A stretch of DNA of 64,000 nucleotides, taken from Combretum micranthum (taxonomy: Eukaryota; Streptophyta; Magnoliopsida; Myrtales; Combretaceae). The translations under genes were made by a program, and so were the position numbers. The DNA lies in the NCBI GenBank assembly GCA_024138025.1, contig JAMXBD010000971.1, positions 62,001 through 126,000 on the forward strand. Direction: 5' to 3'. Below are positions 33,968 through 46,366 of this stretch, piece by piece; positions within the stretch are counted from its first letter, which is position 1; each line of letters starts with the position of its first letter. Below the pieces are notes generated by a model. That model saw only the letters and a list, made by a program, of their open reading frames with translations, had not been told where the DNA came from and searched no databases.

Positions 33968-36900
33968 AGGGATATTTGATTCTTTCCCCCTCGAATGGAG
34001 CCACTCTAAATGCTTGATTCTCATGTTTTTGTATAGCTTCCATGTACCTTCATTTTATTTTATTTATAAGTGCCTCATTGGTTCTTTTTTAACTATTGAT
34101 TGCTTATCCTCTTTAGATATTGCTTTTTCTCATTTAAGAATTTGTCCCACTATAGATTTATTCTTATATTCATTCTAACTCTCTCAAACATGTAGCTTCT
34201 TGTTGTCCACTATAATCTCTCATAATTGTTTATACTTCTCCAAATTACCTTGAGATTTCCCTTTTTATATCAACGCTCCGTACACTAGTATGATTGTATC
34301 TAATTCTAGGATCCAAATGATTTAACTTTATAACTATTCTCTCCCCATAACAATATTTATCCACTTTGATCCAATTAACTCGAAGTATTCAAGCATATTT
34401 CTATCATTATTTTAGTATCTCTAAGTTATTATTGTAAACACCAAATATATATGCACATGTTTCTAATTTATAACTATTGTTTGTACAACTACTATCCACA
34501 AAACTTTACTTCAAGTCCTTATATCATTCATTCTATACTTCTTAATATATTTGAAATTTAAAATCTCTAAAATTCTCTCACCACTGAAGCTTTACATCCT
34601 CATTTATAATATATATATATATATATATATTTCCTAAATCTATTCTCAAATTTATCTCAAATCAAATGCTTAATGACTAAATTCCTTCCATTTATTCATT
34701 AGTAAGCACCAACTTTGCTAAGTTACACTTGTCTCATGATTTTGATCGTATTCTTCAATAATGCAGTTACATTTCATTCAAGAATACTTTTTTAAAAGCT
34801 ACCCAATATTTTCCACTATGGCCCTCACTCTAGCTATCACTAAAGGGAAGAAAATATCATAGTTATTATAGTTTTCTATAAACAAATAATTTATATCATT
34901 ATTCTAGTTACCGTACATACAATTGAGGTTATTCATTTAGATGATTTATTAATTTTATATTTCATTATCTTAATGTTTGATTAAATACTTATTTATTTTA
35001 TTTATTGGTTCTTATTTTAGCATATTTATTACTTTTATAGCTATTACTCTTTTTATTATGTTTATCATAAAAGATATTAAAGACATTCATTCAATTGTCA
35101 TAATATTTTGTTTTAAAAAATCAATTATTTCTAACCTATTTCCTAATTATATGTTCAGAGATTTGTTTGCAATTCATTTTATTTTCTTTCATTATTATCT
35201 TTTTTTTATACTTATATTAGGAATTTAGAATTAATATTCGATAGCACCTAGTACAATATTTGCATGAGTAAGAATGATGAATCTTGGTATATACTAAACC
35301 GAAGAAAACAAACATACTATAAACAACCCAAACAAAATCAACAAAACATGAATCAATAGGATAAGACAGATGACACGATAGGACATGACAGGACATAATG
35401 ATTTTTGATACAGGGTAGACTTGATACGACATAGAGTAGAATGATGAGTAAACATAAAATCGCCATCTCATATGTATTGTGTTAAAGTGTATAACGCTTA
35501 TTTAATTTTTTTCTTCATTTAAATATTTTAATTATATATATTTGTTGGTTGGGACTTTTTTTAATGATATACTATTGTTTATAATTAAAAATATGTTGAA
35601 CATTTAAATTCTTTTTATAGTTACTTTACTGCTAAGTTTTGTAATAGGGAAGCCCTTTTATTTTCTTTTTTATAATTAAGATTTTTGTTATTGTTTTGTA
35701 GCATGTTTTTCACTATTTATAACTATTATAGCAATTCAATTTTACATTTATAGTTTAACCGTATTCCATTTTTTTTTTATGTTTTTTATTTTCTTACTTT
35801 ATAATCTTTTATAACAATTATTTATATCTCTTTCTTAATTACCACTCATTTTCATGTTATTCCTTGTTAATTAGACTTTTTTTTTGTTGTATGAATATAT
35901 ACATATATATAACTTTTTATTATATGGTATTCACTTCTATATTCTTATGGTTATTAATTTCTTATTTTGTTATTCACCAGTCAAAAGCTTTTCAGTATAT
36001 AGTGAAAATTTAATACATGCTTATGGTCACCTTTTCTTAACTTAATATTTCTAGAAATAAAGAAATATATATATATATATATATTGTCTTTACCTTTATA
36101 ACATGCTGATTTGTTATTTACGATTACCAATATTCAACACATTTGAACGGTCTTTTTTTATTACTTTTTATATTTAGTTAGAGTCCTTCATAGTAACTAT
36201 GTCTTGTGTTCTATATCTTTTTTTTTTTTTTTGTTTCCATTTTGTTATTAGTTTGTTGCCATTGCATTTACATTGATTTATGACCATATAAATGTTTTAT
36301 GTTATTTATACTAATGTATAATAAAGCGCAATACATGTTTATCTAGTCATTGACCAAAAACATTTTCTATATTAATGTCATTATTTATGAGTATTCTTAA
36401 TTTCTACTTTTCTTTATTATTTGTTACCTATTAGTTTCTATTTTGATGTACATCTATCACCTAAACCTAATCAAAATCGTAACTATGGTAATTAAAATTC
36501 TATTTTGATGTATATTTACACGTACACATTATGGTTATTTATATTTTATATGTAGTGAGCATTTATTTATTTCCCTTTTCTTTTATTTATTGATCAACAA
36601 CTCTTTTATATGTTTTCTGACTATATAATTATTATATGGTAATTAAAATTCTAAAATATATTTAATGTACTTATAAGTAATTATTCATCTTCATAACTAC
36701 TATTTTGTCAATACAATAATGTTTTTTGGGTTATCAATCTATTATCTGTACATAACTGTGATTTATTTTCTATTCCTTCATTGTCATTTATTATTTTATT
36801 TTCTATATGCTTTAGCCATCGGTACTATATATGTATCTTTTACTATTATTATTTACATTCTTTTTTTTTAATTTTCATTTAATATTTTTTTCCTTTTCTT

Positions 36901-37337
36901 AAAGCCAACTATTACTAGCTAATGGAGAATTAATTATAGCCTCTATCTTTACCAATATAAATTTATTTATACATATTTGTTGAGTTGATTGTATATTTAT
37001 ATTTTATAGCAATACAAGTTATTATCTTATATATATATATATATATATTTCCTTAAACGTATATACCTACTCATTATCTAACAAACATTATAATCTTCTT
37101 TGCCCTATTCCTAAGCAAGACAAGGTTTTATAAGTAACTATAATATGCAAAATAAATGAATAAATATTCCAAAATACATAATGACAACTAATAAAATTAA
37201 TACCACATAACAACCAATTAGAAAAAAAGACCATAAGTTTACTTTTGAGGTCATCCTTAGTCCATATTCTATCCACACTTGTCATCTAACCACCTAATAG
37301 ATCATTACCCTAGTTTCCTTGAAGATCAAGTATCTAT
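33968..37337 (-). other. Non-coding internal region of H
   Basis: About 3.4 kb of very AT-rich sequence with TA runs near 34608-34630, 36067-36085 and 37030-37049 and many short T tracts. No gag, protease, RT or integrase motif is readable on either strand. Only the 20-30 bp next to the primer site look like ordinary retrotransposon leader. This makes H a LARD-like non-autonomous element. Confidence 0.75.
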
Positions 37338-37349
37338 GCTCTGATACCA
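37338..37349 (-). promoter_or_regulatory. Primer binding site of H
   Basis: Plus strand gctctgatacca, that is TGGTATCAGAGC on the minus strand, complementary to initiator tRNA-Met. It lies 7 bases from the LTR end (37357), and so fixes the orientation of the whole superfamily. Confidence 0.9.
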
Positions 37350-37356
37350 CTTAAAC

Positions 37357-39462
37357 TGTCACGCCCTAAAATTGAAGATGTGAATAGTCTACCTCATACT
37401 CATACCTCTATAGGTATGCAAAAGATCAAAATAACTAAAATCTACATGTACCAAGTAATCCACAAAAATTTGAAAAATTACATGTCATTATCAATGTCAA
37501 CATATTAGATCTCCACGATTTTAAATGATTCATCAGTAAACTAGAGTAATAATATATAACTAAAACAACCATTTATTTTATGTCTTCGAACTCTAAAGTA
37601 GATTCCCGATCCCATAAGTTCCCTTGTATCCAGAAAAAGAGTTTCCCAAAAAGGTGAACCGAAGCCTAGTACACAACACCATAAACACACACAATATGTA
37701 CATGTAATCCTATACTAATGCAACAAGTATTCATTTAAATATTTAATTTGCAACAAGTAGCACAGGAGTACTTATGACTCCAAGCAACATGACGGGGGAC
37801 CGGGTTCCAATACAACCACAATAGTATTGGGGATTAACAAAAAGAAAAACAAAAAGTAGTCTCATATGAGGTTTGTAGCCATTATTCAGGCACCACCATC
37901 ACAATCCATCTATATCATATAGTCTACCGAGACCTATAATCCCCAAACTTTGCCTGATATAACTTCTTTTTGCTCAAGTGATCGTTACACCTGATACCGT
38001 TCTCCTCATCGCTCTTCGACTCGAGATGACTAAATAGTAAGTATCACATTTTATTAGTTGATTCACATATTAGTCAGGTCATTAGCAATTTCTATCTTAG
38101 TAAGCAACAAACACGTCACAATGTGTTTGGAATAGTAGATCACTTGCGATGAAAGTCTCAAATATAGGTATAAATATTATCAATTGAAGTGATAATGGTA
38201 TATTAGTACAACAATAGGTGTAAACTATTAAATTAGGTTCATTTCCCATTATTTCATAGGAAGATATGGCATTAAATTTACTTGAGGTTATTAATTAAGA
38301 CTTTAAAAATTTTACTTATTAGCTAGGCCCAAGATAAAATAATTCAATGTCTTAATGAACTAATTAATGCGATTTTTTTGGGTGGCATCATGTGTAGCAG
38401 TCCTCATAAAAGTGGAGATATCCCTATTCGCAACTAGATACCCAAGAAAAAGGACTAGTAATTTTCATTATTTGTAACTAACCATATATGTGTGTGTATA
38501 TATATATATATATATCTACATGAATATCCAATCCATTTTCATCTAACCATAACGTATTCATGTCATCTTCAATCTTGACTCACAAATCTATCTATTTATT
38601 TATCAAACCCCTCATTAAAATACCCTAAAAAAAATCTAACACCATAATTTAAAAATGTCACTTTCCAAAATTTGGTCATATGTTCACAGCAACCTTTCAC
38701 AATTTTCTATATACTCCTTAATATCATCAAATTACCATAAATATTTGAGTTAAATCAAATATCCTCAATAAAAACAACTTCATATCATTACTTCATAATA
38801 TATCTTAATAGTCTCTTAACTAAACAAATTAAATTAATATCAACATCCAATGTTCAAATCGACCCACTATGTTGTCATCATATTTCCAATTACATTTACA
38901 AACTAACATTAATCATCCATTTAAATCATCAAATCATACCATTGCTAACTCAATTAAAAAATTTACCTTCAGTGATGTAAATAGCACACCTTTTTAAAAT
39001 CACCCTGCCCTTTTCATAAGCAACCGGCATGTCTTGTTATCCTCTAAATTCCTCTTACCGCACTTTTGAATTTTTAAGCTTAATATCCTAATTCATTTGT
39101 AGAAGAAATGAAAAAATTAGAAGATTATAATATCCTCAAACAAATGAGATATTGGTGGGATGTTTTACCTTGTGAATTGTGAAGATGGACTAAACTACTA
39201 GTGATTAATTGCGGGGTTTATATTGGAATATTGGTGGGGTTTTCGATGCAACTGATCATATTTATCCAGATATTATTGATCCTAATCTTTGAATTGGATA
39301 TATCATTATAATAGATCGAGCTTAGGATATCTATACATATATATCTTATTTTATTATTAATTTTTTTTTTTGCTATTCTTCAACAAAAATAGAAATATAG
39401 GGCCATTTAAAGTTTTGGGAAAAAAATACCGTAAGATTCTTGATATGTCTTATTTTAATTCA
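37357..39462 (-). repeat. 5' LTR of H (A3)
   Basis: 2.1 kb. Plus strand TGTCACGCCCT...TTTTAATTCA, flanked on the right by TTTGA (39463-39467). It carries the family phrases CCGAAGCCTAGTACACAACA (37671) and AGGAGTACTTATGACTCC (37764). A TA run lies near 38497-38516. It provides the uninterrupted template against which the insertions in the left LTR are seen. Confidence 0.9.
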
Positions 39463-39479
39463 TTTGACTTCCTATCATC

Positions 39480-39959
39480 CTCCTTAAAATAAAATAATTA
39501 TGGGGAGCCTTAGTCATCAAATTAACCAAGCAGAGTAACATAATCGGACATGACACAAGAATCTTGAATCAAGATGGTCACGTGTAAAGTGGATATCAAC
39601 ATCAATATACTTGGTTCTATTATGAAAATATGGATTCTCAACAATCAAACAAGCAGATTTACTATCAATTAATAAAGGGACTGGCAGAAAAATAGGAACA
39701 TGCAAATCATGGAGCAAATAAGAGACCCATAAGAGTTCCTCAGTGGCAGATGCAATACAACAGTAGTTAACCTCAGCTGATGAAGTAGATATGGTAGCTT
39801 GTTTCTTAGTCTTCTAACAAATAAGAGAAAGACCAAGAAAAATATAAAAGCCCAATAATGATTTTCAACCAAGCCCATAAGAGCCTTAATCCGCATCAAA
39901 ATAACCATACAAGCTTAATGAATTGGGGGAAGGAAAGTGCAAGCCTTGATTAATAGAAC
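39480..39959 (-). pseudogene. Copia D RNase H remnant
   Basis: Minus strand: LSLYGYFDADW near 39900, KKQATISTSSAEVNYCCIASATEELLW near 39760-39810 (in pieces), LLIDSKSACLIVENPYFHNR and TKYIDVDIHFTRDHL (39580-39680). These are the usual copia RNase H blocks. One stop falls in the segment between the two longest open pieces. The reading continues on the far side of A6 as HLLKYWKSS at about 41935-41965. Confidence 0.88.
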
Positions 39960-41932
39960 TGTAATATACAAATAAATAAGTTATAATGAATGTTAGAATT
40001 GTAATAAAAGTGTTGTTAAAGGGTAATTTTGTCTTTGAACAGGTAAATTTTGGACACGAGAAAGTCACATGAACAAAACGGGACGAATTTATGGAGATTG
40101 GCCCTAAGATGGCACTTAGGCCCTTGGCCTAAGAATATATGCCGCCGGCGTAGGAATTTAGGCCGTTGGCCTACTTGGTGGCCTAAATCTATTTTCTATA
40201 TATATGCAGTTTATGATGAAAATTAGGGTTTATCCTGTTTTCCTCCAAGTTCTTCTTCTCCAAAATGACCTAGGGCTTGCTTTCTTCAGAGTCTGGTGTT
40301 AGAAATCAAAGGAGATTCGAGGTCTTCAATCTGCGTAAGTAGATCTATATGAGATCTATACAATTTAACATGTAATCAACGTCGTAATCATAGATTTCTT
40401 GTGTTTTTGAAGGAGATTGTGAGAGAAACCATTGAGGATCAGATCTGAATCTTGAGAAGAACGATTGGGAATTTGAAATGCATTCAAGGTAATTCAATCC
40501 CTTATTTACATATGTAGATTTCATTGAAATCTTTTCTAATTTAAGGTTCTATTCGTTCATGATTAGTGATGTTCTAAGGTTAGGGTTTCTTTGCGTTCTT
40601 TAGCGATTTTTCGGATTTGGAGTCAAATCAAAGTAAGTTTTCATCCTCTATTCATTAAAAGATCGAATTAAAATGATGGATTTTTTGTATTTATTGATTT
40701 ACAATTTAGGGTTTGCGGAGAGAGATTCGTTGTTGTGAAGTTTTGTGGAATTCGATCAAGGAAAAAGGTGTGATTACATTAATTTTGGAAGATTAGGGTT
40801 TCATTATTTTGTGGTGTTGAATTGGAGATTTGGAGACTCTACAAATTTCATGAGTAAAAGGTATGTTAGAGATTCTAGTTTTGATGAATTAGTGTTAGGG
40901 TTTATATTTCTTGTATTGTATCAACATTGTAAATTGATTTATGGAACGGATGATTCTTTGTTCAGGTGTATATTTAAGAATAGGATTTCTATTTCTTAAG
41001 CGAAAATAGGTATGTCCTTACCATGCTTATTTGTTTGTGCTTGTAGGTTTAGTTATTAAAATTTGACTAATTTATATTCAACTTTAATTGAATCGAGTGT
41101 TGGTTGTGCATGGCTGCGGTTAGTATAGAACTCATGGTAGAGAGAAACCATGGTGGAGGGTGATACTAGCACTGGCAACCTAATGATTCTTGTGTGCCAT
41201 TGTCCCTAGTGGAGTTACACTTGGAGATGATTTCGATAGATTAGGAGTTGTTATCAGCTTAATTTTGGAACGCATCTATATATATATATATATACTATTT
41301 ATAATATGGTTTTTATCGGGGTCATGAGTTACTCCAGGTTTGAAATTAGTTGCAAATAGTCTTAAACTATGTTGTATGCTGGACTAATGAAAGATAATAA
41401 TTCATGCTTGCTGCATTAGATATTAAGTCGTATGTGAATTGTTTGATGTATGATCATGTGCCTATGTTTTCGGTTTAGATGTACTAAGCTTTTGTGCTCA
41501 TTCCTTTTTATTTTTCAGGAACAGGTGAAGACTAGATAGTATATGATTTATCTGGCTTGGATGTATTCATAGAGCCTGGAAAGGACGATAGTAGACCTAA
41601 TTACCCAGCTGATATGTAGATGGCTGGAGTGGAGTTTTATTGATCATAATGAGTTATTAGATTTCCTTTAGATTTCTGGTTGTAAAGATTTTTTATTTTT
41701 ATGTGACTATTAGTATTATGTTCTTAGGAGGATTTTTATCAGTTGGCTTGGTTTATACCAACATAGATGTTTTTGAAGTTATGTTTTCTGGATTTTCATA
41801 TTGAGTATCCTTTATGTGAGTTATGGAGTTATGTGATGATATATATTGTGGTTTAGATATTTATAGCCTTTGCATGTGCCTTTGAAGAGAGGATGCGTAG
41901 TAGGTTGTAATGCCTTAGTTTAGAGCGTTACA
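39960..41932 (+). repeat. Solo LTR A6 (2.0 kb) inside copia D
   Basis: TGTAATATACAAATAAATAA...GAGCGTTACA, flanked by AGAAC (39955-39959 and 41933-41937). It is homologous to A5 over its length. TATATATA at 40197-40204 is directly preceded by a cluster of inverted repeats (CTTAGGCC CTT GGCCTAAG at 40115-40133; ATTTAGGCC/GGCCTAAAT at 40156-40188). Downstream leader sequence has GTAAGT/GTAAT sites near 40333 and 40490. The ORF at 40745-40999 lies within the LTR and is not recognised. Confidence 0.92.
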
Positions 41933-41937
41933 AGAAC

Positions 41938-42100
41938 TTTTCCAATATTTCAATAAATGAATAGCCATTTGAAAATGTGTTGTGCATGGTGTAGCCACAA
42001 ACTAGCTGAGCTGTTGGATTGAAAATGTAATATCTAGTCATGCCATAGTCATATATAAGAGGCGGCCAATAATTTGCTTATATAGAGAAAAATCAAGAAG
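41938..42100 (-). pseudogene. Copia D RT/RNase H connection
   Basis: Minus strand reading, right to left: YKQIIGRLLYMTMAR at about 42030-42085, then degraded text ending at the solo-LTR border with HLLKYWKSS. It is bounded on the left by the AGAAC and on the right by the AGAAG duplications. Confidence 0.8.
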
Positions 42101-43462
42101 TGAAAATGTAATAGAAAATACAAAAAGGGGGAGGGGGTTAATTGAGTATTTGCCTTAAAATGATCAAATAATTAATATTAATTTAGCAGACCTAATTTTA
42201 CTTTCATAGTAGCGGATGATTCACAGTAGATTTTAATATGAAAAATTCAAAGATAGGGATAGAAAATATGAGTTCAGATTTAACATGGAGTTCAACTCAC
42301 TTTCTACTTTCCACGATCTACCAATGCCTCCTATCGAGAACTTCATCACCACTTTATTAATCACCATAAATAATCACACTCAAGCTGAGCAATATACTGC
42401 TATTACAACACTTTAGGAAATTAAGTATTTTCTTTCTCTCTCAAAATGTTCTTTGATAAATAGCAAATATAAGAACAGAGCACTACAATATTTTTCTCTC
42501 TCTTTTCTGAGATATACAAGTTAATGAATAAGAGAACAAGAAAATTAATGATTTTGTTTGTTAGGAAATAAAAGCTCTTTTTGACTTTGGCACTTCTCTA
42601 CTATTGAATTTACTAAGTATAGAATATATATAGCTTTCAAAAAGTCAAATGTCTGTTAAAGATAACGTCTTTAAGTCCACAAGCATTAAATAAGCTCTAA
42701 GGCTCTTTTTGCCACATCAGCTCCATATTTAAACCATCGTACCTCAAGACTTGTTGCGCCTCAAAGTGTCGTGCCTCATTTTTGCCCTCGACCAAGTTTT
42801 TCCTCACATGCACTATATCAAGTTTTAAATTTAAACTTATCGTACCTCAAAGTGTTGCGCCTCCTTTTCGGCCTAGACTAAGTCTTTTATCTTTATCTTG
42901 TCGAGTCTTAGATTTTGTACTCATCGTGCCCTAAACAATAGACTCGTTAAGCCCTCAACAAACCCTTCGACCAAGGCTGTGCATTTTTGAACTTGTTGAG
43001 TCTTAATCTTGAACTTGTTTTACCCTAACCGGTGGACCTATCAAGCCCTCGATGAACCTCTCTATGAATCCTTTGATCATTGACTCTACATTTTTGAATT
43101 TGTCAAGCTTTGGTCTTAAGTTTGTCATGCCTTGACTAATTGACTTGTTGACCCCTCAACATGACCCTTAACTAATGTCTTTGTATTTTTGGGTTGCCAA
43201 GCTTTGGTCTTAAGTTTGTCGCACCTTGATGAATGAAGCTTTCTAGCTCTCGACTTGACCTTTGACTAGGGCTGTTCTTGCTAAAACCTACATAAACTAT
43301 ACAAAGATGCACAACATACACGTGCGCGCGCACACATACACACATGTACTAGCTTATTATCCATCGTAGGTTTGACTAATTAAGTGTAGTTTATAATAAT
43401 TAAATAGTTAATTATGCATTATATTATCTCATCAAAATTTACATTAAACATACAGTTTAACA
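42101..43462 (-). repeat. 3' LTR of E with internal ~100-bp repeats
   Basis: 1.36 kb. Plus-strand ends TGAAAATG...GTTTAACA. From about 42720 to 43270 it holds degenerate tandem units of 94-107 bp, each with cttgt(c/t)gag(t/c)ctt.g.ctt and a gccctcgac/cctcaac phrase (units near 42897, 42993, 43100, 43194). A short alternating CGCG/CA tract lies at 43321-43344. Confidence 0.88.
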
Positions 43463-43773
43463 ATCTCCCTCTTTTTTATTGTGGACAATTTTGCGCAATT
43501 AACTCATTTTCAATTCAATATACTCCCCCTTAATTAAGCATCTAGGTTTTAGAGGAATTTTTTCCATTTTGATTTAAAAACTTGATACTTAATTCTATAG
43601 AAATGCAAGCTACACTAAATATATCATTTTCATCTCCTTTTGTATTAACAACATAAACTTTTGAGCTCATAAAAACTACTACATGCATGTTAATTATGCA
43701 TAGAACATCTCTCTCCCCCTTTAGACTCATAAAAAATAAAACACATTACATTAAATAAAAAGAGAAAAAAAGT

Positions 43774-43906
43774 TACCTCATAAAGAGGACTTCACATTAC
43801 CTCAACAGAGGACTTCATACATGTGCCTCAACAGAGAGGACTTCACATGATAACTACCCAACACATAGGTCTTCACATAGGTACCTCAATACATGAGGAC
43901 TTCACT
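43774..43906. repeat. Short tandem array with CCTC/GAGG hairpins in E
   Basis: Five degenerate units of about 24-29 bp, acctcaacagaggacttcac and variants, starting near 43775, 43799, 43826, 43855 and 43883. The inverted CCTC...GAGG inside most units could form a small stem. It lies about 310 bp upstream of the 3' LTR of E in element orientation. Confidence 0.75.
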
Positions 43907-45065
43907 AGAAAACTCACAAATAAAAGCATGAATAGTGCCTTATAATATTAACTCACTAATCTAATGAATGACGCTATTCACTTATCAAAACAAACACAAA
44001 ACATAGAGAATCTTTACATGATATCGTAAAGTTAAGCTCCACTCTCTTCTCTCTCCTTTAATCTCTTCAAACAACATTTCTCTACCACATTAAACATTTT
44101 AACATGTATACCCCTTCAATTGTGCATTCTACATTTCTCTCCCTTTGTACTTATAAAAAAATGACAGATTTATGATATTGCAAACAAGGAGAGATGCATA
44201 AACAATATACAAGTTCAAAAAGGTTTTAAACATGAAAAAGCATCCTCATATTATAAATTTATGCACGTTGCTGTAAAAAAATTACATAATGTTTTTTCAA
44301 GCATGCACAAAGAAGTCTAAGATAATATTTAAATAATTTCAAGTTTTCAAATAAGTTTAGAAAGCAACATTAAGCATGTCTAAACATTTTTTATGCATCA
44401 AAAGCATGAAAGACCATTTTTATGTATTTAAAGCCTAATTTTAGCACCAATTTAGTTCAAAACATGTATAAAATTAACATATTATCAAGGAATTTATGTT
44501 TAATCATATTCAACACTTTCATGCAAGATAAAAAGGTATATAAAGCATGTTGGAACTAAACAAACTCACATAAGTTCATATTGTAAATTTGTGTACATTA
44601 TAATTATCAAAAGCATGAATTTCCTCAAGAGTGTTGACAAAATTATCCAAAAATATTTTCATTCAAATTTGAACCCTTGTACAAGTTTGTTTATATCCAA
44701 TAAACATGAAAAAAAGATTAGTTATGCAACAAAAACATGAAAAATCCAATTTTGTGCATTTCAAATCCCATTTTAGCTAAATTTTAGCCCAAAACATGTA
44801 TAAAAACATCTCCACACCAAAAATTTGCATTAACATATTATATAAAAAAACAGCAATGACACAAACTATTAAACTCAAGCAAGTTGAGAATATATCATAT
44901 TTTTTCCCTTGAAGCCACTTGGGGTACCTATAAAACACAATAATTATTTTTGTATCCATTGAGTTTAGGTCCATTTTGGTTATGTGTAACAAGAATCTCC
45001 CTTTTAGGAACTCAAACTAACTTGCTGTCATGATTCTAATGCATGATTTTTCATATTGCACAATT

Positions 45066-45235
45066 TACTACAAGAAATTTGATGTTTAGTCATGTTTAAT
45101 GAACGTTTTAAGAAGTAAATTAAACGTTACAAAAGTTTTATATTAACGTTTATTAGACGTTACTAGTAAACATTACAATAAGCGCGTAACAAAAAGCAAT
45201 ATGTGACGTTTGAATCATAAACGTCACATGTAACA
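45066..45235. mobile_element. CACTA-like terminal fragment at the internal/5'-LTR border of E
   Basis: Begins TACTACAAGAAAT, one substitution from the CACTACAAGAAA terminus of plant En/Spm-CACTA transposons, and is followed by closely spaced AACGTT/ACGTTT/TAACGTT words like CACTA subterminal repeats. No matching opposite terminus (TTTCTTGTAGTG) was seen, so it is one end only, truncated near 45235. Confidence 0.5.
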
Positions 45236-46361
45236 TAAACGCTACTCTCTACAATCCACCAATGCCTTCTATTAAAGACTTTATCACCACTCTATTAATC
45301 ACCATAAATAATCACGCTCAAGATGAGCAATACACTACTATGACAACACGTTAGAAAATAAAGTATTTCCTTTCTCTCTCTAGATGCTCTCTGATAAATA
45401 GCAAATATAAGAATAAAGCACTATAATATTTTTTTCTCTCTTCTGTGAGATATACAAGTTAATGATTAAAAGAACAAGAAAATTAATGATTTTGTTTGTT
45501 CGCAAATAAAAGCTCCTTTTCACTTTGGCACTTCTCTATTGTTGAATCTCCCAAGGACGAATATATAGAGTTTTCAAAAATCCTAATGTTCATTAGAGAT
45601 AATGTCTTTAAGTCCCCAAGCATTAAATGTGCTCTAACGACTCTTTTTGCCACATCAACTCCAGACTTGTTTCACCTCAAAGTGTTGCGCCTCATTTTTT
45701 ACCTCGACCAAGTCTTTGCTCACATGCACTCCATTGACCCTTAAATTTAAACTTGTCATGCCTCAAAGTGTAAACTTGTTGTGCCTCAAAGTGTCGCACC
45801 TCATTTTTTGCATCGACTAAGTCTTTTATCTTTAGCTCATCAAGTCTTAGATTTTGTACTTGTCTCACCTTGAGCAATGGACTCGTTGAGTCCTTGATGA
45901 ACCCCTTGGCTAAGTCTGTGCATTTTTGAACTTGTTGATCCTTAGTCTTTAACTTGTCATGCCCTAAGGAGTAGACCTATCAAGCCCTTGACGATCCCCT
46001 TGACCACTGACTCTGCATTTTTTAACTTGTCGAGCTTTGGTCTTAAGTTTGTCACACCTTGATTAATTGACTCATTGATCCCTTGACTAACATATCTATA
46101 TTTTGGGGCTTGTCGAGCTTTGGTCTTCAGTTTATCGTACCTTGATGAATGAAGCTATATAACTCTTGACTTAACCCTCAACTAGGGCCGTTCCTACTAA
46201 AACCTATAGAAACTCCCCAAAGATGTACAACATACACACATATATACTAGCATAGTATCCATCATATGCTTGACTAATTAAGTGTAATTTACGATAATTG
46301 AATAGTTAATTATACATCATATTATCTCATCAAAATCCATATTGAACATACAAGTTCAACA
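45236..46361 (-). repeat. 5' LTR of E, distal ~200 bp missing or replaced
   Basis: Aligns with 42301-43462 (for example ccaccaatgcctt and accataaataatca near 45260-45315, ctagggc.gttc near 46185), including the ~100-bp repeat units. The part matching 42101-42300 is absent; the CACTA-like fragment lies there instead. Confidence 0.85.
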
Positions 46362-46366
46362 AGAAG

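Larger units (their letters stand above)
20213..39462 (-). mobile_element. Non-coding LTR retrotransposon H (antisense), host of the nested stack
   Basis: Minus-strand LTR element with a perfect 5-bp duplication TTTGA (20208-20212 and 39463-39467). The 5' LTR is 37357-39462, the tRNA-Met primer site 37338-37349, the internal region about 33968-37337, and the 3' LTR runs from about 33967 down to 20213, interrupted by copia B and a foldback element. The two LTRs align in blocks, for example tgtcacgcccYaaaaYtgaag at 20213/37357 and aacaaattaaatYaatatcaa near 32994/38823. The 3.4-kb internal region has no gag or pol, so H would depend on enzymes of another element. The long LTRs, ...GGGCGTGACA ends and tRNA-Met primer site resemble Del/Tekay gypsy elements (inference). 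Confidence 0.9.
42101..46361 (-). mobile_element. Non-autonomous LTR retrotransposon E (antisense) inside copia D
   Basis: Flanked by a perfect AGAAG duplication (42096-42100 and 46362-46366). The 3' LTR is 42101-43462; the 5' LTR ends at 46361 and is recognisable from about 45236. The polypurine tract AAAAAGAGGGAGAT (minus strand, 43463-43476) abuts the 3' LTR. The internal region of about 1.6 kb has no gag or pol. No clear primer site was found, and a CACTA-like terminal sequence occupies the place where the internal region should meet the 5' LTR. It would need proteins from another copia element. Confidence 0.85.

Noticed and set aside
34608..34630. TA microsatellite as a possible matrix or origin element
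   Set aside because: Simple TA runs recur at 36067, 37030, 38497 and 41278 within AT-rich TE sequence; nothing specific supports an origin.
34977..35228. 83-residue ORF rich in isoleucine and phenylalanine, looks membrane-like
   Set aside because: The AT-rich interior of H yields such hydrophobic translations by composition alone; no start context or homology.
37338..37349. Possible tRNA fragment (tRNA-Met complement)
   Set aside because: Only 12 bases match, at the fixed position of a primer binding site; no cloverleaf around it.
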